Source: Bacteroidota bacterium (GTDB taxonomy: Bacteria > Bacteroidota > Rhodothermia > Rhodothermales > Bin80). From it: 34,610 nt of DNA. Position numbers and translations under genes: made by a program. The notes under the pieces are model-generated. The model made no database searches and had not been told where the DNA came from. It was given only the letters and a program-made list of their open reading frames with translations. Below, in pieces: positions 7,402 to 16,999 of the stretch. Positions within the stretch are counted from its first letter, which is position 1. Every line of letters starts with the position of its first letter. The DNA lies in NCBI GenBank assembly GCA_028873925.1, contig JAPPNA010000107.1, positions 1 through 34,610 of the forward strand, written 5' to 3'.

Positions 7402-8646
7402 ATGGCATCCGCAATCCAGTTCGACCCTGTTGACGACGCAGTCGCCGACATCCGGGCAGGCCGCCTGGTCATTGTGGTAGACGATGAGGATCGCGAAAAC
7501 GAAGGTGACTTTGTCGGGGCGGCCGAATCCATCACGCCTGAACTGGTCAACTTTATGGCCAAAGAGGGGCGCGGTCTGATCTGCGTACCCATGGCACCCG
7601 ACCGTGCGCGTGATCTGGGTCTGGAACTGCTGGATCCGCAAAATACCGGGACCTCCAGTACCCCCATGGCCACACCCGTGGACTACCGGCATCACACAAC
7701 CACCGGAATCAGTGCCGCAGACCGGGCACGTACGATTCAGGCACTGGCCGATTCAAGGTCCCGCTTAAGTGATTTCCGACGTTCCGGCCATGTGTTCCCG
7801 CTCATTGCGCGCAGCGGCGGGGTGCTGCGCCGAACCGGCCACACCGAAGCTACGGTAGATCTGGTCACACTCGCCGGACTCAGCCCGGTGGGGGTGCTGG
7901 TGGAAATCATGTCTGAAGATGGCACGATGGCCCGCGTCCCGGAGCTCAGGCAGCTGGCCGACACCCACACAATGCGGATGATCACCATTCGTGATCTGGT
8001 CGCGTTCCGGATGGCGCAGTCCCGCATGATTGACCGGGTCGCTGAAGTTAGGCTGCCGACCATCTACGGTGAATTCAGGCTGATCGCCTTTGAGGATACA
8101 TCCAACAATGATGTGCATTTTGCCCTGGTGAAGGGATCTTGGAACGCAGCCGAGCCAGTATTGACACGCGTACACTCGCAGTGCGTCACCGGCGATTTGT
8201 TCGGATCACTACGATGTGACTGCGGAGATCAGTTCCACACGGCCCTTCAGCGGGTCGAGGCCGAAGGTTGTGGTGTGGTCCTGTACATGAAACAGGAGGG
8301 GAGAGGTATTGGACTGGTCAACAAACTCCGTGCCTATGAGCTGCAGGAAAAAGGCCTTGACACCGTGGAGGCGAACGCAGCCCTCGGATTTGACATGGAT
8401 CACCGCGATTACGGTATCGGGTGCCAGATTCTGCGGGATCTGGGGGTGCGCAAGCTTCGTCTGATGACCAACAACCCTAAGAAACGGGTGGGCTTGGGTG
8501 GATACGGGCTGGAAATCTCAGAATGTGTTCCCCTTGAAGTGCCGCCGAATCACGAGAACATAGCCTACCTGCGCACCAAACGGGATCGGATGGGACACAC
8601 CCTGAAAAATCTGGGCCCATTGCATCCGCCGCGCGGCAAACTCTGA
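7402..8646 (+). CDS. ribBA: Bifunctional DHBP synthase / GTP cyclohydrolase II
   Basis: The 414-residue enzyme catalyses both entry steps of riboflavin synthesis. The N-terminal RibB half (about 1-205) makes 3,4-dihydroxy-2-butanone 4-phosphate from ribulose 5-phosphate: DDEDRENEGD at 27-36 holds the metal and substrate acids, with the SAADRART and GHTEATVDL motifs downstream. The C-terminal RibA half opens the GTP ring: its zinc ligands C261, C272 and C274 lie in CVTGDLFGSLRCDC, followed by MKQEGRGIGL and the late MTNNPKK loop. Both active sites look intact. The 35-base gap to yajC is too short for an FMN riboswitch, so control of this kind is not evident. Confidence 0.97.
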   Translation: MASAIQFDPVDDAVADIRAGRLVIVVDDEDRENEGDFVGAAESITPELVNFMAKEGRGLICVPMAPDRARDLGLELLDPQNTGTSSTPMATPVDYRHHTTTGISAADRARTIQALADSRSRLSDFRRSGHVFPLIARSGGVLRRTGHTEATVDLVTLAGLSPVGVLVEIMSEDGTMARVPELRQLADTHTMRMITIRDLVAFRMAQSRMIDRVAEVRLPTIYGEFRLIAFEDTSNNDVHFALVKGSWNAAEPVLTRVHSQCVTGDLFGSLRCDCGDQFHTALQRVEAEGCGVVLYMKQEGRGIGLVNKLRAYELQEKGLDTVEANAALGFDMDHRDYGIGCQILRDLGVRKLRLMTNNPKKRVGLGGYGLEISECVPLEVPPNHENIAYLRTKRDRMGHTLKNLGPLHPPRGKL

Positions 8647-8705
8647 GGCTCAAACAGGGTCAGCCCATTGTGGTAATTTTCGGGGCATAACCAAGTTGCC
8701 CCATC

Positions 8706-10535
8706 ATGACCATCCGCGGACTCCTTGTTGGTGCCCTATGCCTGACTGCGCTTCCGGCCGAAGCCCAGCGCACCAACAAACCTGTCCTACACGGCCGACA
8801 CTGGGTCGCCATCACCGGGAAACCTCTGGGGGCCACGGCGGGAGCCATGATGTTTGCCAAAGGCGGCAATGCCATTGATGCCGCCTGCGCGATGCTGGGG
8901 GCCACCAGCACCATGTGGGATGTCCTTAGCTGGGGCGGCGAGACCCAAGCCCTGGTATTCAACCCCAATACCGGCAAAGTAGTCGGCATCAATGCTCTCG
9001 GCACCGCGCCTACCGGCGCTACCGTAGATTTTTTCAAGAATAAAGACCTCAAGTATCCGCCCGAATACGGCCCGTTGGCGGCCGTAACCCCGGGTACACC
9101 GGGTGGGCTGATGGTCATGCTGGCCGAATACGGTACACTGTCGCTGGAAGATGTGCTGATGCCAAGTGTCCAGATGGCCGAGGGCTATCCCATTGAATCC
9201 TCCGCCGTGGGCAGCATTGGGCAGGAAAAGGACCGCATCAGGGAATGGCCCTACTCCGCAGCCGTGTTCCTGCCACATGCGGGAGAAGAGCGGGAAACTC
9301 CTGTGGCTGGTGAGATTTTCCGGCAGTCGGATCTGGCACAAACGCTACGCAAGCTTATAGAAGCGGAAGCTGACGCGCTTGCGGCCGGCATGTCCCGCAA
9401 GGAAGCCATTTATGCGGCCTATGACCGGTTTTACCGCGGTGACATCGCCGAAGAGCTGGTGCGCGGCACCCAGGAGCAGGGAGGACTCATCACCATGGAG
9501 GATCTGGACCGGTGGCAGGTCTACATTGAAGAGCCTGTGATGACCGGTTACAAGGGCATTCAGGTTTACAAACTCACCAGTTGGGTTCAGGGACCGGTCA
9601 TGCTGCAGGCCCTCAACATGCTTGAGTCCATGGACCTGAAGGCCATGGGCTACAATAGTACGCGATACATCCATGCGCTCTACCAAGTTATGAACATGAC
9701 GTTTGCAGACCGGGATTTCTATTACGGGGATCCCTACTTCCCACCCGCTGAGCCGATGGAGGGACTGCTTTCCAAGGAATACGCCAACGCCCGCGCGGCG
9801 ACCATTGACTGGACGCAGAACGATCCTAACATCGGTCCGGGCGATCCGTATCCGTTCCAGGGAGAAACCAATCCCTTTGCCGAGTATCTGGAGCAGTGGT
9901 CCGCTATTAACCCTCCCGCCGGCGGCGACGCTGCTGATATGGAGGATTTCTATGCGGGTACGACATCCATTCAGGCTGCAGATGCGGAAGGATGGGTGGT
10001 CTCCGTTACCCCCAGCGGCGGCTGGATACCCGCTGTCATCGCTGGCAATACCGGTATCGGACTGAGTCAACGGATGCAGAGTTTTGTGCTTGATCCGGCC
10101 GAGAATCCGTACAACCTGGTGGAGCCGGGTAAGCGGCCCCGGGCTACCCTCACCCCGGGCATGGCGCTGAAGGACGGAAAACCGTACTTATCCTTTGCCG
10201 TTCAGGGAGGCGACAGCCAGGATCAGAATCTGCTACAGTTCTTCCTCAACATGGTTGAGTTTGACATGAACGTGCAGCAGGCTGTGGAAGCAGCCAATAT
10301 CAACAGCTTTCAGCTTAAAGGCTCCTTTGGGGATCACGAAAGCCGCCCCGGACGGCTGCTGCTGCAGGATGGCGTACCGGACTGGGTCCGGCGCGAATTG
10401 CGTCAACTGGGCTATAGCCTGACCTTCAGTGCCCGGACATCCGGCCCGATCACCGCCATCTACTTTGATCGGGAGCATGGCACCCTGTGGGGTGCCGCCA
10501 GTGACCACGGCGAGGACTACGGCATTGCATGGTGA
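8706..10535 (+). CDS. Gamma-glutamyltransferase-family Ntn hydrolase, secreted
   Basis: A 609-residue exported protein with a signal peptide (MTIRGLLVGALCLTALPAEA, cleavage before Q21). The fold is that of gamma-glutamyltranspeptidases: GGNAIDAACAM in the large subunit, an autoprocessing site in the sequence YAGTTS, and a small subunit starting at T419. T419 would be both the cleavage-site and nucleophile residue. The family's usual TTH is TTS here, and the oxyanion stretch reads TPSGGW. The late RPRATLTPGMALKDGKP and FAVQGGDSQDQ match the small-subunit core, though the classical SGGGD loop is altered. It may cleave gamma-glutamyl or acyl amides in the periplasm; the substrate is not inferable. 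The stop overlaps the next start by 7 bases. Confidence 0.88.
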   Translation: MTIRGLLVGALCLTALPAEAQRTNKPVLHGRHWVAITGKPLGATAGAMMFAKGGNAIDAACAMLGATSTMWDVLSWGGETQALVFNPNTGKVVGINALGTAPTGATVDFFKNKDLKYPPEYGPLAAVTPGTPGGLMVMLAEYGTLSLEDVLMPSVQMAEGYPIESSAVGSIGQEKDRIREWPYSAAVFLPHAGEERETPVAGEIFRQSDLAQTLRKLIEAEADALAAGMSRKEAIYAAYDRFYRGDIAEELVRGTQEQGGLITMEDLDRWQVYIEEPVMTGYKGIQVYKLTSWVQGPVMLQALNMLESMDLKAMGYNSTRYIHALYQVMNMTFADRDFYYGDPYFPPAEPMEGLLSKEYANARAATIDWTQNDPNIGPGDPYPFQGETNPFAEYLEQWSAINPPAGGDAADMEDFYAGTTSIQAADAEGWVVSVTPSGGWIPAVIAGNTGIGLSQRMQSFVLDPAENPYNLVEPGKRPRATLTPGMALKDGKPYLSFAVQGGDSQDQNLLQFFLNMVEFDMNVQQAVEAANINSFQLKGSFGDHESRPGRLLLQDGVPDWVRRELRQLGYSLTFSARTSGPITAIYFDREHGTLWGAASDHGEDYGIAW

Positions 10536-13500
10536 TCAGGCGAATCGGCTTCGGGTGCGGCGGGCTGGCAGTGCTACTGCTGTTCGGTGGCTGCAGGCAG
10601 ATGGCTGACCGCCCGGTGGACTACAACTATGATGTGCGTCCGATTCTTGCAGATCACTGCTATAGCTGCCATGGCCCTGACCCGGAAAGCCGTCAGGCCG
10701 ATGTGCAGCTGCATACGCAGGACGGGCTGTATGCCCCCCTGCGGGACGACACCTCCCGCAAGGTCATCGTACCCGGCAATGCAAGCACCAGCGAACTGGT
10801 CCGCAGGATCACCCATTCGGATCCCCTGCAGCGGATGCCCCCGCCCGAAGCTCCACACGCCCTGACCCCGGAGGAAATCACAACCCTGACCCGATGGGTC
10901 AACGAGGGCGCTGTCTGGAAGCCGCACTGGTCCCATATACCTGCGCAGCTGCCCGCATTGCCGGACGTGTCCCGACCCTCGTGGGTCCGTAATCCCATTG
11001 ACCGGTTTGTGCTGGCCCGACTGGATCAGGAGCAGCTAAAACCTTCGCCAGAAGCCCACCGCCGGACCCTGATCCGGCGGTTGTATCTGGATCTGATCGG
11101 TCTTCCACCGCCGGTGAGTGAAGTCCGCGACTTCGCGGCAGCTTCTGATCCTGATGCCTATGAGCAGCTGGTTGATCGGCTGCTTAAGTCGGCTCACTTT
11201 GGAGAGCGTATGGCCCAGCACTGGCTGGACCTGGCCCGCTATGCCGACACAAACGGCTATTCCATTGATGGCGGTCGCCATATGTGGCTTTGGCGGGACT
11301 GGGTGATTGATGCCTTCAACGCGAATAAGCCTTTTGACGAATTCGTCATTGAGCAAATGGCCGGGGATCTGCTCCCGGATGCCACGGAAATCCAGCGCAT
11401 CGCTACCGGATTCCACCGCAATCACATGATCACGCACGAAGGCGGCACAATACCGGAGGAAAACCTGGTCAATTATGTGGCAGACCGGGTCAAGACCACC
11501 AGCGAAGTCTTCCTTGGATTAACGTTTGCCTGCGCTCAGTGCCACGATCACAAGTACGACCCCATCTCGCAGCGGGACTACTACCGGTTCTTCGCGTTTT
11601 TCAATAGTGTACCGGAGCGCGGGCTGGACGGGGATGGCGGCATCAATGCGGTGCCGGCAATCGAGGCGGTTACGCCGCTGGCCACAAAATCCGAAATCCG
11701 CCGGATCCGCGCAGGCCTTGACAGCTTGCAGGAACTGCAGCAACAACCCCATCCCGCGGAATCCAATTGGCGGCAGACCGAGCGGGCGGACCTAGCTTTG
11801 CTGGGCAAAGACCTGCGGCTTTATCCGCTGCCCGCGTTGAAAGTGACCACGCCGAATTCCGGCTTCACGGGCAACACATTGTCCGATGGCACCGTGGCCA
11901 TTGACCTGCCGGGTTGGCTGGCCGCCTACAATGTACTCCACCGCATGCCTGAGGATATTTCCGGCCTCATCACCGGGCTGCGGCTGGTGTTTTACCCGGA
12001 TGATGAATCAGGAGAGCTGGGATACGGCAACGATCTGCTACCGGGATCCTTTGCCATCACCAGCGTCCATGTGCAGGCTGGTGGACTGCCGGCCGATCAG
12101 GTTGACTACCACAACGCGGCTGCCGTAGCACAGGTAACAGCCTCCCATTTTCATCCCGACTATCCGCCTGAACAAATCCTTGATGACCGACGCCAGTCCG
12201 GCTGGTCTCCGGGCACGGTGCGATCGCGCCCTACACACCTGACGCTCACCTTCCAAACCCCGCTGGACGCGTCAGAAGTGTCCTATGTGACGGTCATGGT
12301 GAATTTTGGCATGGGTCAATCGATGGTGGCCCGACAGTGGAAGGCGTTTGCCATGACCGGTCATGATGATCGAGCCGTTTATTCGGATGCTGTACACCGG
12401 GCCCTGACCGGTGAGCTCGTTGATGACCAGCTGCTCCGGGACACCTTTTACCAGCGGTCCGAAGCGGCGGCCCCGATTCGCCATGCCATAGCCAACCTGG
12501 AAGAACGTCTGTCGGTGCTCACCGAGACCTACCCAACCATGGTCATGGCCCCAAGCGAGGATCCGCGGCCCACCCATGTTCTTTATCGCGGTCAGTATGA
12601 TCAGCCGCTGACCTCTGTTGAGCCTGGTGTACCGGTATGGATGCCGCAGCTGCCGGACAGCGCCGGGCGGCTAGCTCTCGCGCACTGGCTCATGGATCCG
12701 TCCCATCCCCTGACGCATCGTGTGACCGTGAACCGTTTCTGGCTGCTGCTGTTTGGTCGGGGCCTGGTAAGCACGCCGGCCGATTTTGGTGCACGCGGGG
12801 CCCTGCCTTCCCATCCTGATCTACTGGATTGGCTTGCATTTACCTTTGCCCAAAGTGGCTTCGATACCAAGGCCCTGCTCAAGACCATCGTAATGAGTGC
12901 CACCTACCGCCAGCAGAGTCATTCCTCCGGTGCCCTGCAGCAGCGTGATCCTCATAATGCGCTTTTGGCTCGCGGGCCACGCTTCCGTCTGCAGGCGGAG
13001 TTTATTCGGGACCAGGCGCTGGCCATCAGCGGACTTCTGGTCCGACATCTGGGCGGACCAAGTGTGCATCCTTACCAGCCCCCGGGACTTTGGAAAGAGG
13101 TCAGCCATTATGGCAGCACGCCGGCAACCGCACAGTCCTTTGCCCAGGATCACGGGGAAAAGCTGTACCGCCGCAGCCTGTACACATACTGGAAGCGCAC
13201 CGCACCGCCGCCGGGTATGATGATTTTTGACAGTCCGACCCGGGAGGTTTGTACGATCACCCGTGAACTGACCAACACGCCCCTGCAGGCCTTGGTGCTG
13301 CTCAATGACCCTCAGTTTGTTGAGGCCAGTCGGGCATTTGCGATGTTTCTGCTGGATGAAGTACCGCATAAGGAACGGATCTCGTATGCGTTTGAAGCCG
13401 CCACCGGCCGGCTCCCGGACGCGGAAGATGTACAACGCCTACAGGCACGCCTGGAGGAGGAGTTACAGGTCTTCACCAGGGACCCTTCGCGGGCCAAGGC

Positions 13501-13618
13501 GCTGCTGAGCGTGGGAGAGTCACCCGTAAGCACGCGGCATGATATTGCCGCGCAGGCAGCGTGGACGCTGGTTGCCAGTGCTCTGCTTAATCTGAGTGAA
13601 ACCATTACGCGCAGCTGA
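10529..13618 (+). CDS. PSD1-type cytochrome c lipoprotein (DUF1549/DUF1553)
   Basis: This 1029-residue protein begins with a lipoprotein signal (LLLFGGC, lipidated at Cys22). It has the planctomycete cytochrome c domain with heme motif CYSCH (C44, C47, H48), then DUF1549 (about 135-350), whose conserved [11 protein letters not shown] at 335-345 supplies a second C-x2-C-H, and DUF1553 near the end (about 715-990, with NRFW, DFG and [13 protein letters not shown]). Such proteins are abundant in Planctomycetes and occur in marine Bacteroidota/Rhodothermota. Roles in polymer breakdown or electron transfer are suggested for the family, but none is proven. Start ATGGTGA overlaps the GGT stop, a classic coupled junction. 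The DUF1501 partner follows. Confidence 0.93.
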   Translation: MVIRRIGFGCGGLAVLLLFGGCRQMADRPVDYNYDVRPILADHCYSCHGPDPESRQADVQLHTQDGLYAPLRDDTSRKVIVPGNASTSELVRRITHSDPLQRMPPPEAPHALTPEEITTLTRWVNEGAVWKPHWSHIPAQLPALPDVSRPSWVRNPIDRFVLARLDQEQLKPSPEAHRRTLIRRLYLDLIGLPPPVSEVRDFAAASDPDAYEQLVDRLLKSAHFGERMAQHWLDLARYADTNGYSIDGGRHMWLWRDWVIDAFNANKPFDEFVIEQMAGDLLPDATEIQRIATGFHRNHMITHEGGTIPEENLVNYVADRVKTTSEVFLGLTFACAQCHDHKYDPISQRDYYRFFAFFNSVPERGLDGDGGINAVPAIEAVTPLATKSEIRRIRAGLDSLQELQQQPHPAESNWRQTERADLALLGKDLRLYPLPALKVTTPNSGFTGNTLSDGTVAIDLPGWLAAYNVLHRMPEDISGLITGLRLVFYPDDESGELGYGNDLLPGSFAITSVHVQAGGLPADQVDYHNAAAVAQVTASHFHPDYPPEQILDDRRQSGWSPGTVRSRPTHLTLTFQTPLDASEVSYVTVMVNFGMGQSMVARQWKAFAMTGHDDRAVYSDAVHRALTGELVDDQLLRDTFYQRSEAAAPIRHAIANLEERLSVLTETYPTMVMAPSEDPRPTHVLYRGQYDQPLTSVEPGVPVWMPQLPDSAGRLALAHWLMDPSHPLTHRVTVNRFWLLLFGRGLVSTPADFGARGALPSHPDLLDWLAFTFAQSGFDTKALLKTIVMSATYRQQSHSSGALQQRDPHNALLARGPRFRLQAEFIRDQALAISGLLVRHLGGPSVHPYQPPGLWKEVSHYGSTPATAQSFAQDHGEKLYRRSLYTYWKRTAPPPGMMIFDSPTREVCTITRELTNTPLQALVLLNDPQFVEASRAFAMFLLDEVPHKERISYAFEAATGRLPDAEDVQRLQARLEEELQVFTRDPSRAKALLSVGESPVSTRHDIAAQAAWTLVASALLNLSETITRS

Positions 13619-13622
13619 AAGG

Positions 13623-15056
13623 ATGCACCCGCTTTGCGACTACGAGCGCACCATTACACGCCGTACATTCCTCGGGCAATCCGCCCGTGGAATTGGCCGT
13701 ATGGGACTGGCATCGCTGTTGTTTTCGGGGTTCATGCGGCAGCCGCGCGGCCCGCATTTTGCCCCCAAGGCACGCCGCATCATTTATCTGTTCCAGTCCG
13801 GCGGACCTTCTCATGTGGATCTGTTTGACTACAAGCCGCGCCAGCGGGATTTACATGCGACGGAGTTGCCCGATTCGATCCGCGGAGGTCAGCGCCTGAC
13901 CGGCATGACCGCCAGCCAGGCATCGTTCCCGGTGGTGGCCCCACACTGGCCGATGCGTCAGTGCGGCACACATAAGACCTGGATCAGCGACCTGCTTCCC
14001 CATACGCAATCTATTGCGGACGAAATCTGCATTGTAAAGTCGATGGTCACAGAAGCCATCAACCATGACCCGGCGATTACATTCATCAACACCGGCTCAC
14101 AGCAGATCGGTCACGCCAGTCTTGGGTCGTGGCTCAGCTATGGGCTGGGCAGCGAAAATGAGAATCTCCCCGCCTATGTTGTGCTGCTGTCGCAGGGCTC
14201 CGGCAAAAATCCGGGGCAGCCGATTTTTGCCCGTTTATGGGGCAGCGGCTATCTGCCAAGCAGCCATCAGGGCGTGCTGCTGCGGCCCGGGGTGAACCCC
14301 GTCTTGTATCTCAAGGACCCGCCCGGTGTCACCCGAGATCAACGCCGACGCATGCTCAATGATGTCGTTGAGATCAACCGCAAGGAGGCCGAGCAGGTCG
14401 GAGACCCCGAAATTCTCGCACGGATTGAAGCTTATGAAATGGCTTACCGCATGCAGAGTGCGGTGCCGGAACTGACTGATTTTTCTGATGAATCGGATGA
14501 AGTCTTTGCACTATACGGGGCCCAGTCCCGGCGGCCCGGCAGCTACGCGGCCAACTGCCTGCTGGCCCGCCGTCTGATTGAACGTGGCGTGCGATTTGTG
14601 CAGCTGTTCCATCGGGGATGGGACCAGCACATTGCGCTGTTCAAGCAGCTGCCCGCTCAATGTCTGGACGTGGACCAGGCTTCTGCGGCCCTGGTCAAGG
14701 ACCTCAAGCGTAGGGGACTGCTGGAGGAAACGCTGGTAGTGTGGGGCGGTGAATTTGGCCGCACCGTCTACAGTCAAGGCGAGTTGGGCCATCCCAGCAG
14801 CGGGCGCGACCATCATGGCCGCTGTTTCACTTTATGGATGGCAGGCGGCGGCATTCGGCCGGGATTTGAATACGGGCGTACGGACGAATTTTCCTACAAC
14901 ATCGTCGAAAACGCGGTACATATCCGGGACCTGAACGCCACGCTGCTCCATCAACTCGGCATCGACCACACCCGGCTCACGGTTAAGTTCCGGGGGCTGG
15001 ACCACAAACTAACCGGCGTGGAGGAGGCGCATGTCGTCCGCGACATTCTAACGTAA
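13623..15056 (+). CDS. DUF1501 family protein, probable Tat substrate
   Basis: The 477-residue protein belongs to DUF1501, an alkaline-phosphatase/sulfatase-like fold that nearly always travels with DUF1549/DUF1553 proteins. It starts with a twin-arginine-type signal ([13 protein letters not shown], then a hydrophobic stretch). Family motifs are [15 protein letters not shown] near residue 60, GSWLSYGLG, a late [10 protein letters not shown], and [17 protein letters not shown]. The ATG at 13623 is preferred over an upstream in-frame GTG at 13596, which overlaps the end of the preceding gene. It lies 4 bases past the PSD1 stop. The reaction is unknown; export across the membrane in folded form is inferred from the RR signal. 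Confidence 0.9.
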   Translation: MHPLCDYERTITRRTFLGQSARGIGRMGLASLLFSGFMRQPRGPHFAPKARRIIYLFQSGGPSHVDLFDYKPRQRDLHATELPDSIRGGQRLTGMTASQASFPVVAPHWPMRQCGTHKTWISDLLPHTQSIADEICIVKSMVTEAINHDPAITFINTGSQQIGHASLGSWLSYGLGSENENLPAYVVLLSQGSGKNPGQPIFARLWGSGYLPSSHQGVLLRPGVNPVLYLKDPPGVTRDQRRRMLNDVVEINRKEAEQVGDPEILARIEAYEMAYRMQSAVPELTDFSDESDEVFALYGAQSRRPGSYAANCLLARRLIERGVRFVQLFHRGWDQHIALFKQLPAQCLDVDQASAALVKDLKRRGLLEETLVVWGGEFGRTVYSQGELGHPSSGRDHHGRCFTLWMAGGGIRPGFEYGRTDEFSYNIVENAVHIRDLNATLLHQLGIDHTRLTVKFRGLDHKLTGVEEAHVVRDILT

Positions 15057-15748
15057 CCCCGCGCTTATCACACGCCCGTAACCATTGTGTGGTTAGCCCT
15101 GGCCGGACCACCAGACTCAACCGGAGGTGGGATAACCAGCCGGACACTGCTGGTGAAGTTGCCCGTCCTGGCCCTCCCGCCGGCTCGCCTGAATTCCCGG
15201 CAAGGACCGTGATGGGGCATCTTTGCGGCAAAAGGTGCGGGCAGGAGTTTGCTGCCGCCATACACTGCCTCTTTACACGCTGTTGCCCCATCTGCCTTGT
15301 GGGATACTTTGAATTGGTGTGACCTGTTGCCTACACTGGCGCAGCGCCGATTCGCTCGCGCGGTGGTTGGTGATCCTCCAGCCATAATCCAAACGCGGTG
15401 ACCCTCTTTCTGCTGTAACCCGTCATGCACCTCGCCCTTCCCAACCTGGCGGTCCCTCCCGGGCGCGAATCCTACCGTTTCGGTGGCTGCTGGCAGCACC
15501 GCATTGCTGCAGGACGGGCCCCTACACATGCCGGGGCAAATCAAGCGCAGGTGCGCCCGTGTGTGCGTACGTCGATCTTGGGGAATCAGAAGAGGAGAAT
15601 GTGATCATGCTCCAACAATTGCCGGGGGATCACCGCATGGCGGCACTCAAAACTGGCGGAGTTTCAATTCCATAGCTCTTCGAACAACTGCGGTTTCGTG
15701 GTCACATCAAGCAAGGACGTATGAACTCCAGATAGCCCTTGCGCCGGG
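15057..15748. other. 690-base region without a recognisable gene
   Basis: Frames are open on both strands for up to 158 codons, but the peptides are rich in Arg, Pro, Gly and Cys and show no family motif. No tRNA, rRNA, IS end, terminator hairpin with T-tract or riboswitch was found. It separates the end of the plus-strand GGT operon from the end of the minus-strand MMPL operon, so it need not hold promoters. Confidence 0.5.
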
Positions 15749-16957
15749 CTAATTGCTCTCCGACATGCCCGCACAGGCCTGTACCTCTTCAACCTTTTCC
15801 ATCTGATTGGTCTGGGCATAAACCTGGTACAAGGCAAAGCAGATCTGCTCCAGGTTGTCTGCCTCTTCGTTTTGGGCCACCTGCCGAGCCTGTTCCAGAG
15901 GCTCTTGCGCCTGCTCGTACAGGGCGACGCGGGTTGCAATCATCCCATCCAGCTCTTCGGTTTGTGTGGTCACCTCCTCTTCAGTTAAATCGTTTCTGGC
16001 CGCTCTGAGCGCGTCATCCTTCTCATTGATGTCCTGCTGAAGATCGTTGGCCTTGTTTATGTAAGCCGCCCCAAGATTGTACAAGGCATCCGTATAGCCA
16101 CCATCAATACCCACCGCAACGATCAACTGCGCAATGGCCTCATCATACCGCTCCGCCTGCAGCAGCAGAGACCCGTAATTGTACCGGTATATCTGGTTGT
16201 CCGGGCTGCCCATGACAGCGTTCTCATAGGTGGCCAAAGCCCGCTCCGCATTCCCAGTCTGAGCATACGCATTGAGGAGAAAGTCCTGAAGATCGGGTGC
16301 CTCCAGACTGTCTGTAAATAGCGCCCGCTCCAACAGCGGCACCGCCTCCTCCGCACGATCATTGGTCAGCATAATGCGGGCCAGCAGCGAATAGCTGTCC
16401 GCGTCAGGTCCCCCAAGAACCAGGGACTTCGTCAGCGGATCAACGGCACCCACATCATCTCCGGCACCCATCAGCGCATAGGCCCAGTTGACATACGAAT
16501 CCGCCGAATCAGGCTGCGCAATGGAGCTGGCCTCAAAATGCGCTGCCGACATGAGATAGTACCACTCAGCCGAGTCAGCCGCCGCCGCACGCGCACTGTT
16601 GAATTCCGCAATGCCGGCGTTGAATTCCGTCACCCATTTGTTGATCATCAGCAGATTTATCTTCTGCTCCTCACGCGGCCGCAGCTCAATGACCCGGTCA
16701 TAGGCGCTCTTCATCTCACGGATGTGCCCCACATACTCCGCTGGCGGTGTACCGGCAGCCATGGCTTCATGAATCCGGGCCAACACATCATGCACGCGGT
16801 GATCGTCCGGGTCGCTCTCAAGGACTCCGTTGGCCTGCGCCATAGCTTCCGACAGCTCACCCGATCTCAACGCGCGTTCTGCGCGCCGCAGATTCTGAGC
16901 CGAGGCATCAATCGCAACCCCCAAGAGTAATGTTAGACTCAACAATAAGTATCTCAT
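15749..16957 (-). CDS. Periplasmic TPR-repeat protein
   Basis: A 402-residue protein with a cleavable signal (MRYLLLSLTLLLGVAIDASAQ). About seven tetratricopeptide-like helix pairs follow, for example EAMAQANGVLESDPDDHRVHDVLARIHE, YDEAIAQLIVAVGIDGGYTDALYNLGAAYINKAND trimmed to its TPR spacing of W/Y/L, A and P positions. A charged, coiled-coil-prone insert sits near residues 315-345 (INEKDDALRAARND, EEEVTTQTEE). The ATG at 16957 is chosen because it starts the signal; an upstream ATG at 16999 adds 14 non-signal residues. It is the last gene of the operon, 42 bases after the MMPL stop. TPR proteins usually scaffold complexes, so a partner role for the exporter is inferred. Confidence 0.85.
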   Translation of the reverse strand: MRYLLLSLTLLLGVAIDASAQNLRRAERALRSGELSEAMAQANGVLESDPDDHRVHDVLARIHEAMAAGTPPAEYVGHIREMKSAYDRVIELRPREEQKINLLMINKWVTEFNAGIAEFNSARAAAADSAEWYYLMSAAHFEASSIAQPDSADSYVNWAYALMGAGDDVGAVDPLTKSLVLGGPDADSYSLLARIMLTNDRAEEAVPLLERALFTDSLEAPDLQDFLLNAYAQTGNAERALATYENAVMGSPDNQIYRYNYGSLLLQAERYDEAIAQLIVAVGIDGGYTDALYNLGAAYINKANDLQQDINEKDDALRAARNDLTEEEVTTQTEELDGMIATRVALYEQAQEPLEQARQVAQNEEADNLEQICFALYQVYAQTNQMEKVEEVQACAGMSESN

Positions 16958-16999
16958 GGCCGCCTTGCAGTAAATGGTACACAGGTTCAATATAATCAA

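Noticed and set aside
14820-14836. TGTTTCAC half-site inside the DUF1501 gene
   Set aside because: Only the left half of parS is present and the right half does not match.
15068-15544. 158-codon open frame on the minus strand in the long gap
   Set aside because: Composition is Arg/Pro/Gly-rich with no recognisable motif, and no partner or ribosome binding site supports it.
15057-15748. Group II intron or RNase P-like RNA in the gap
   Set aside because: I could not find a domain V hairpin, a reverse transcriptase motif, or the conserved RNase P segments.
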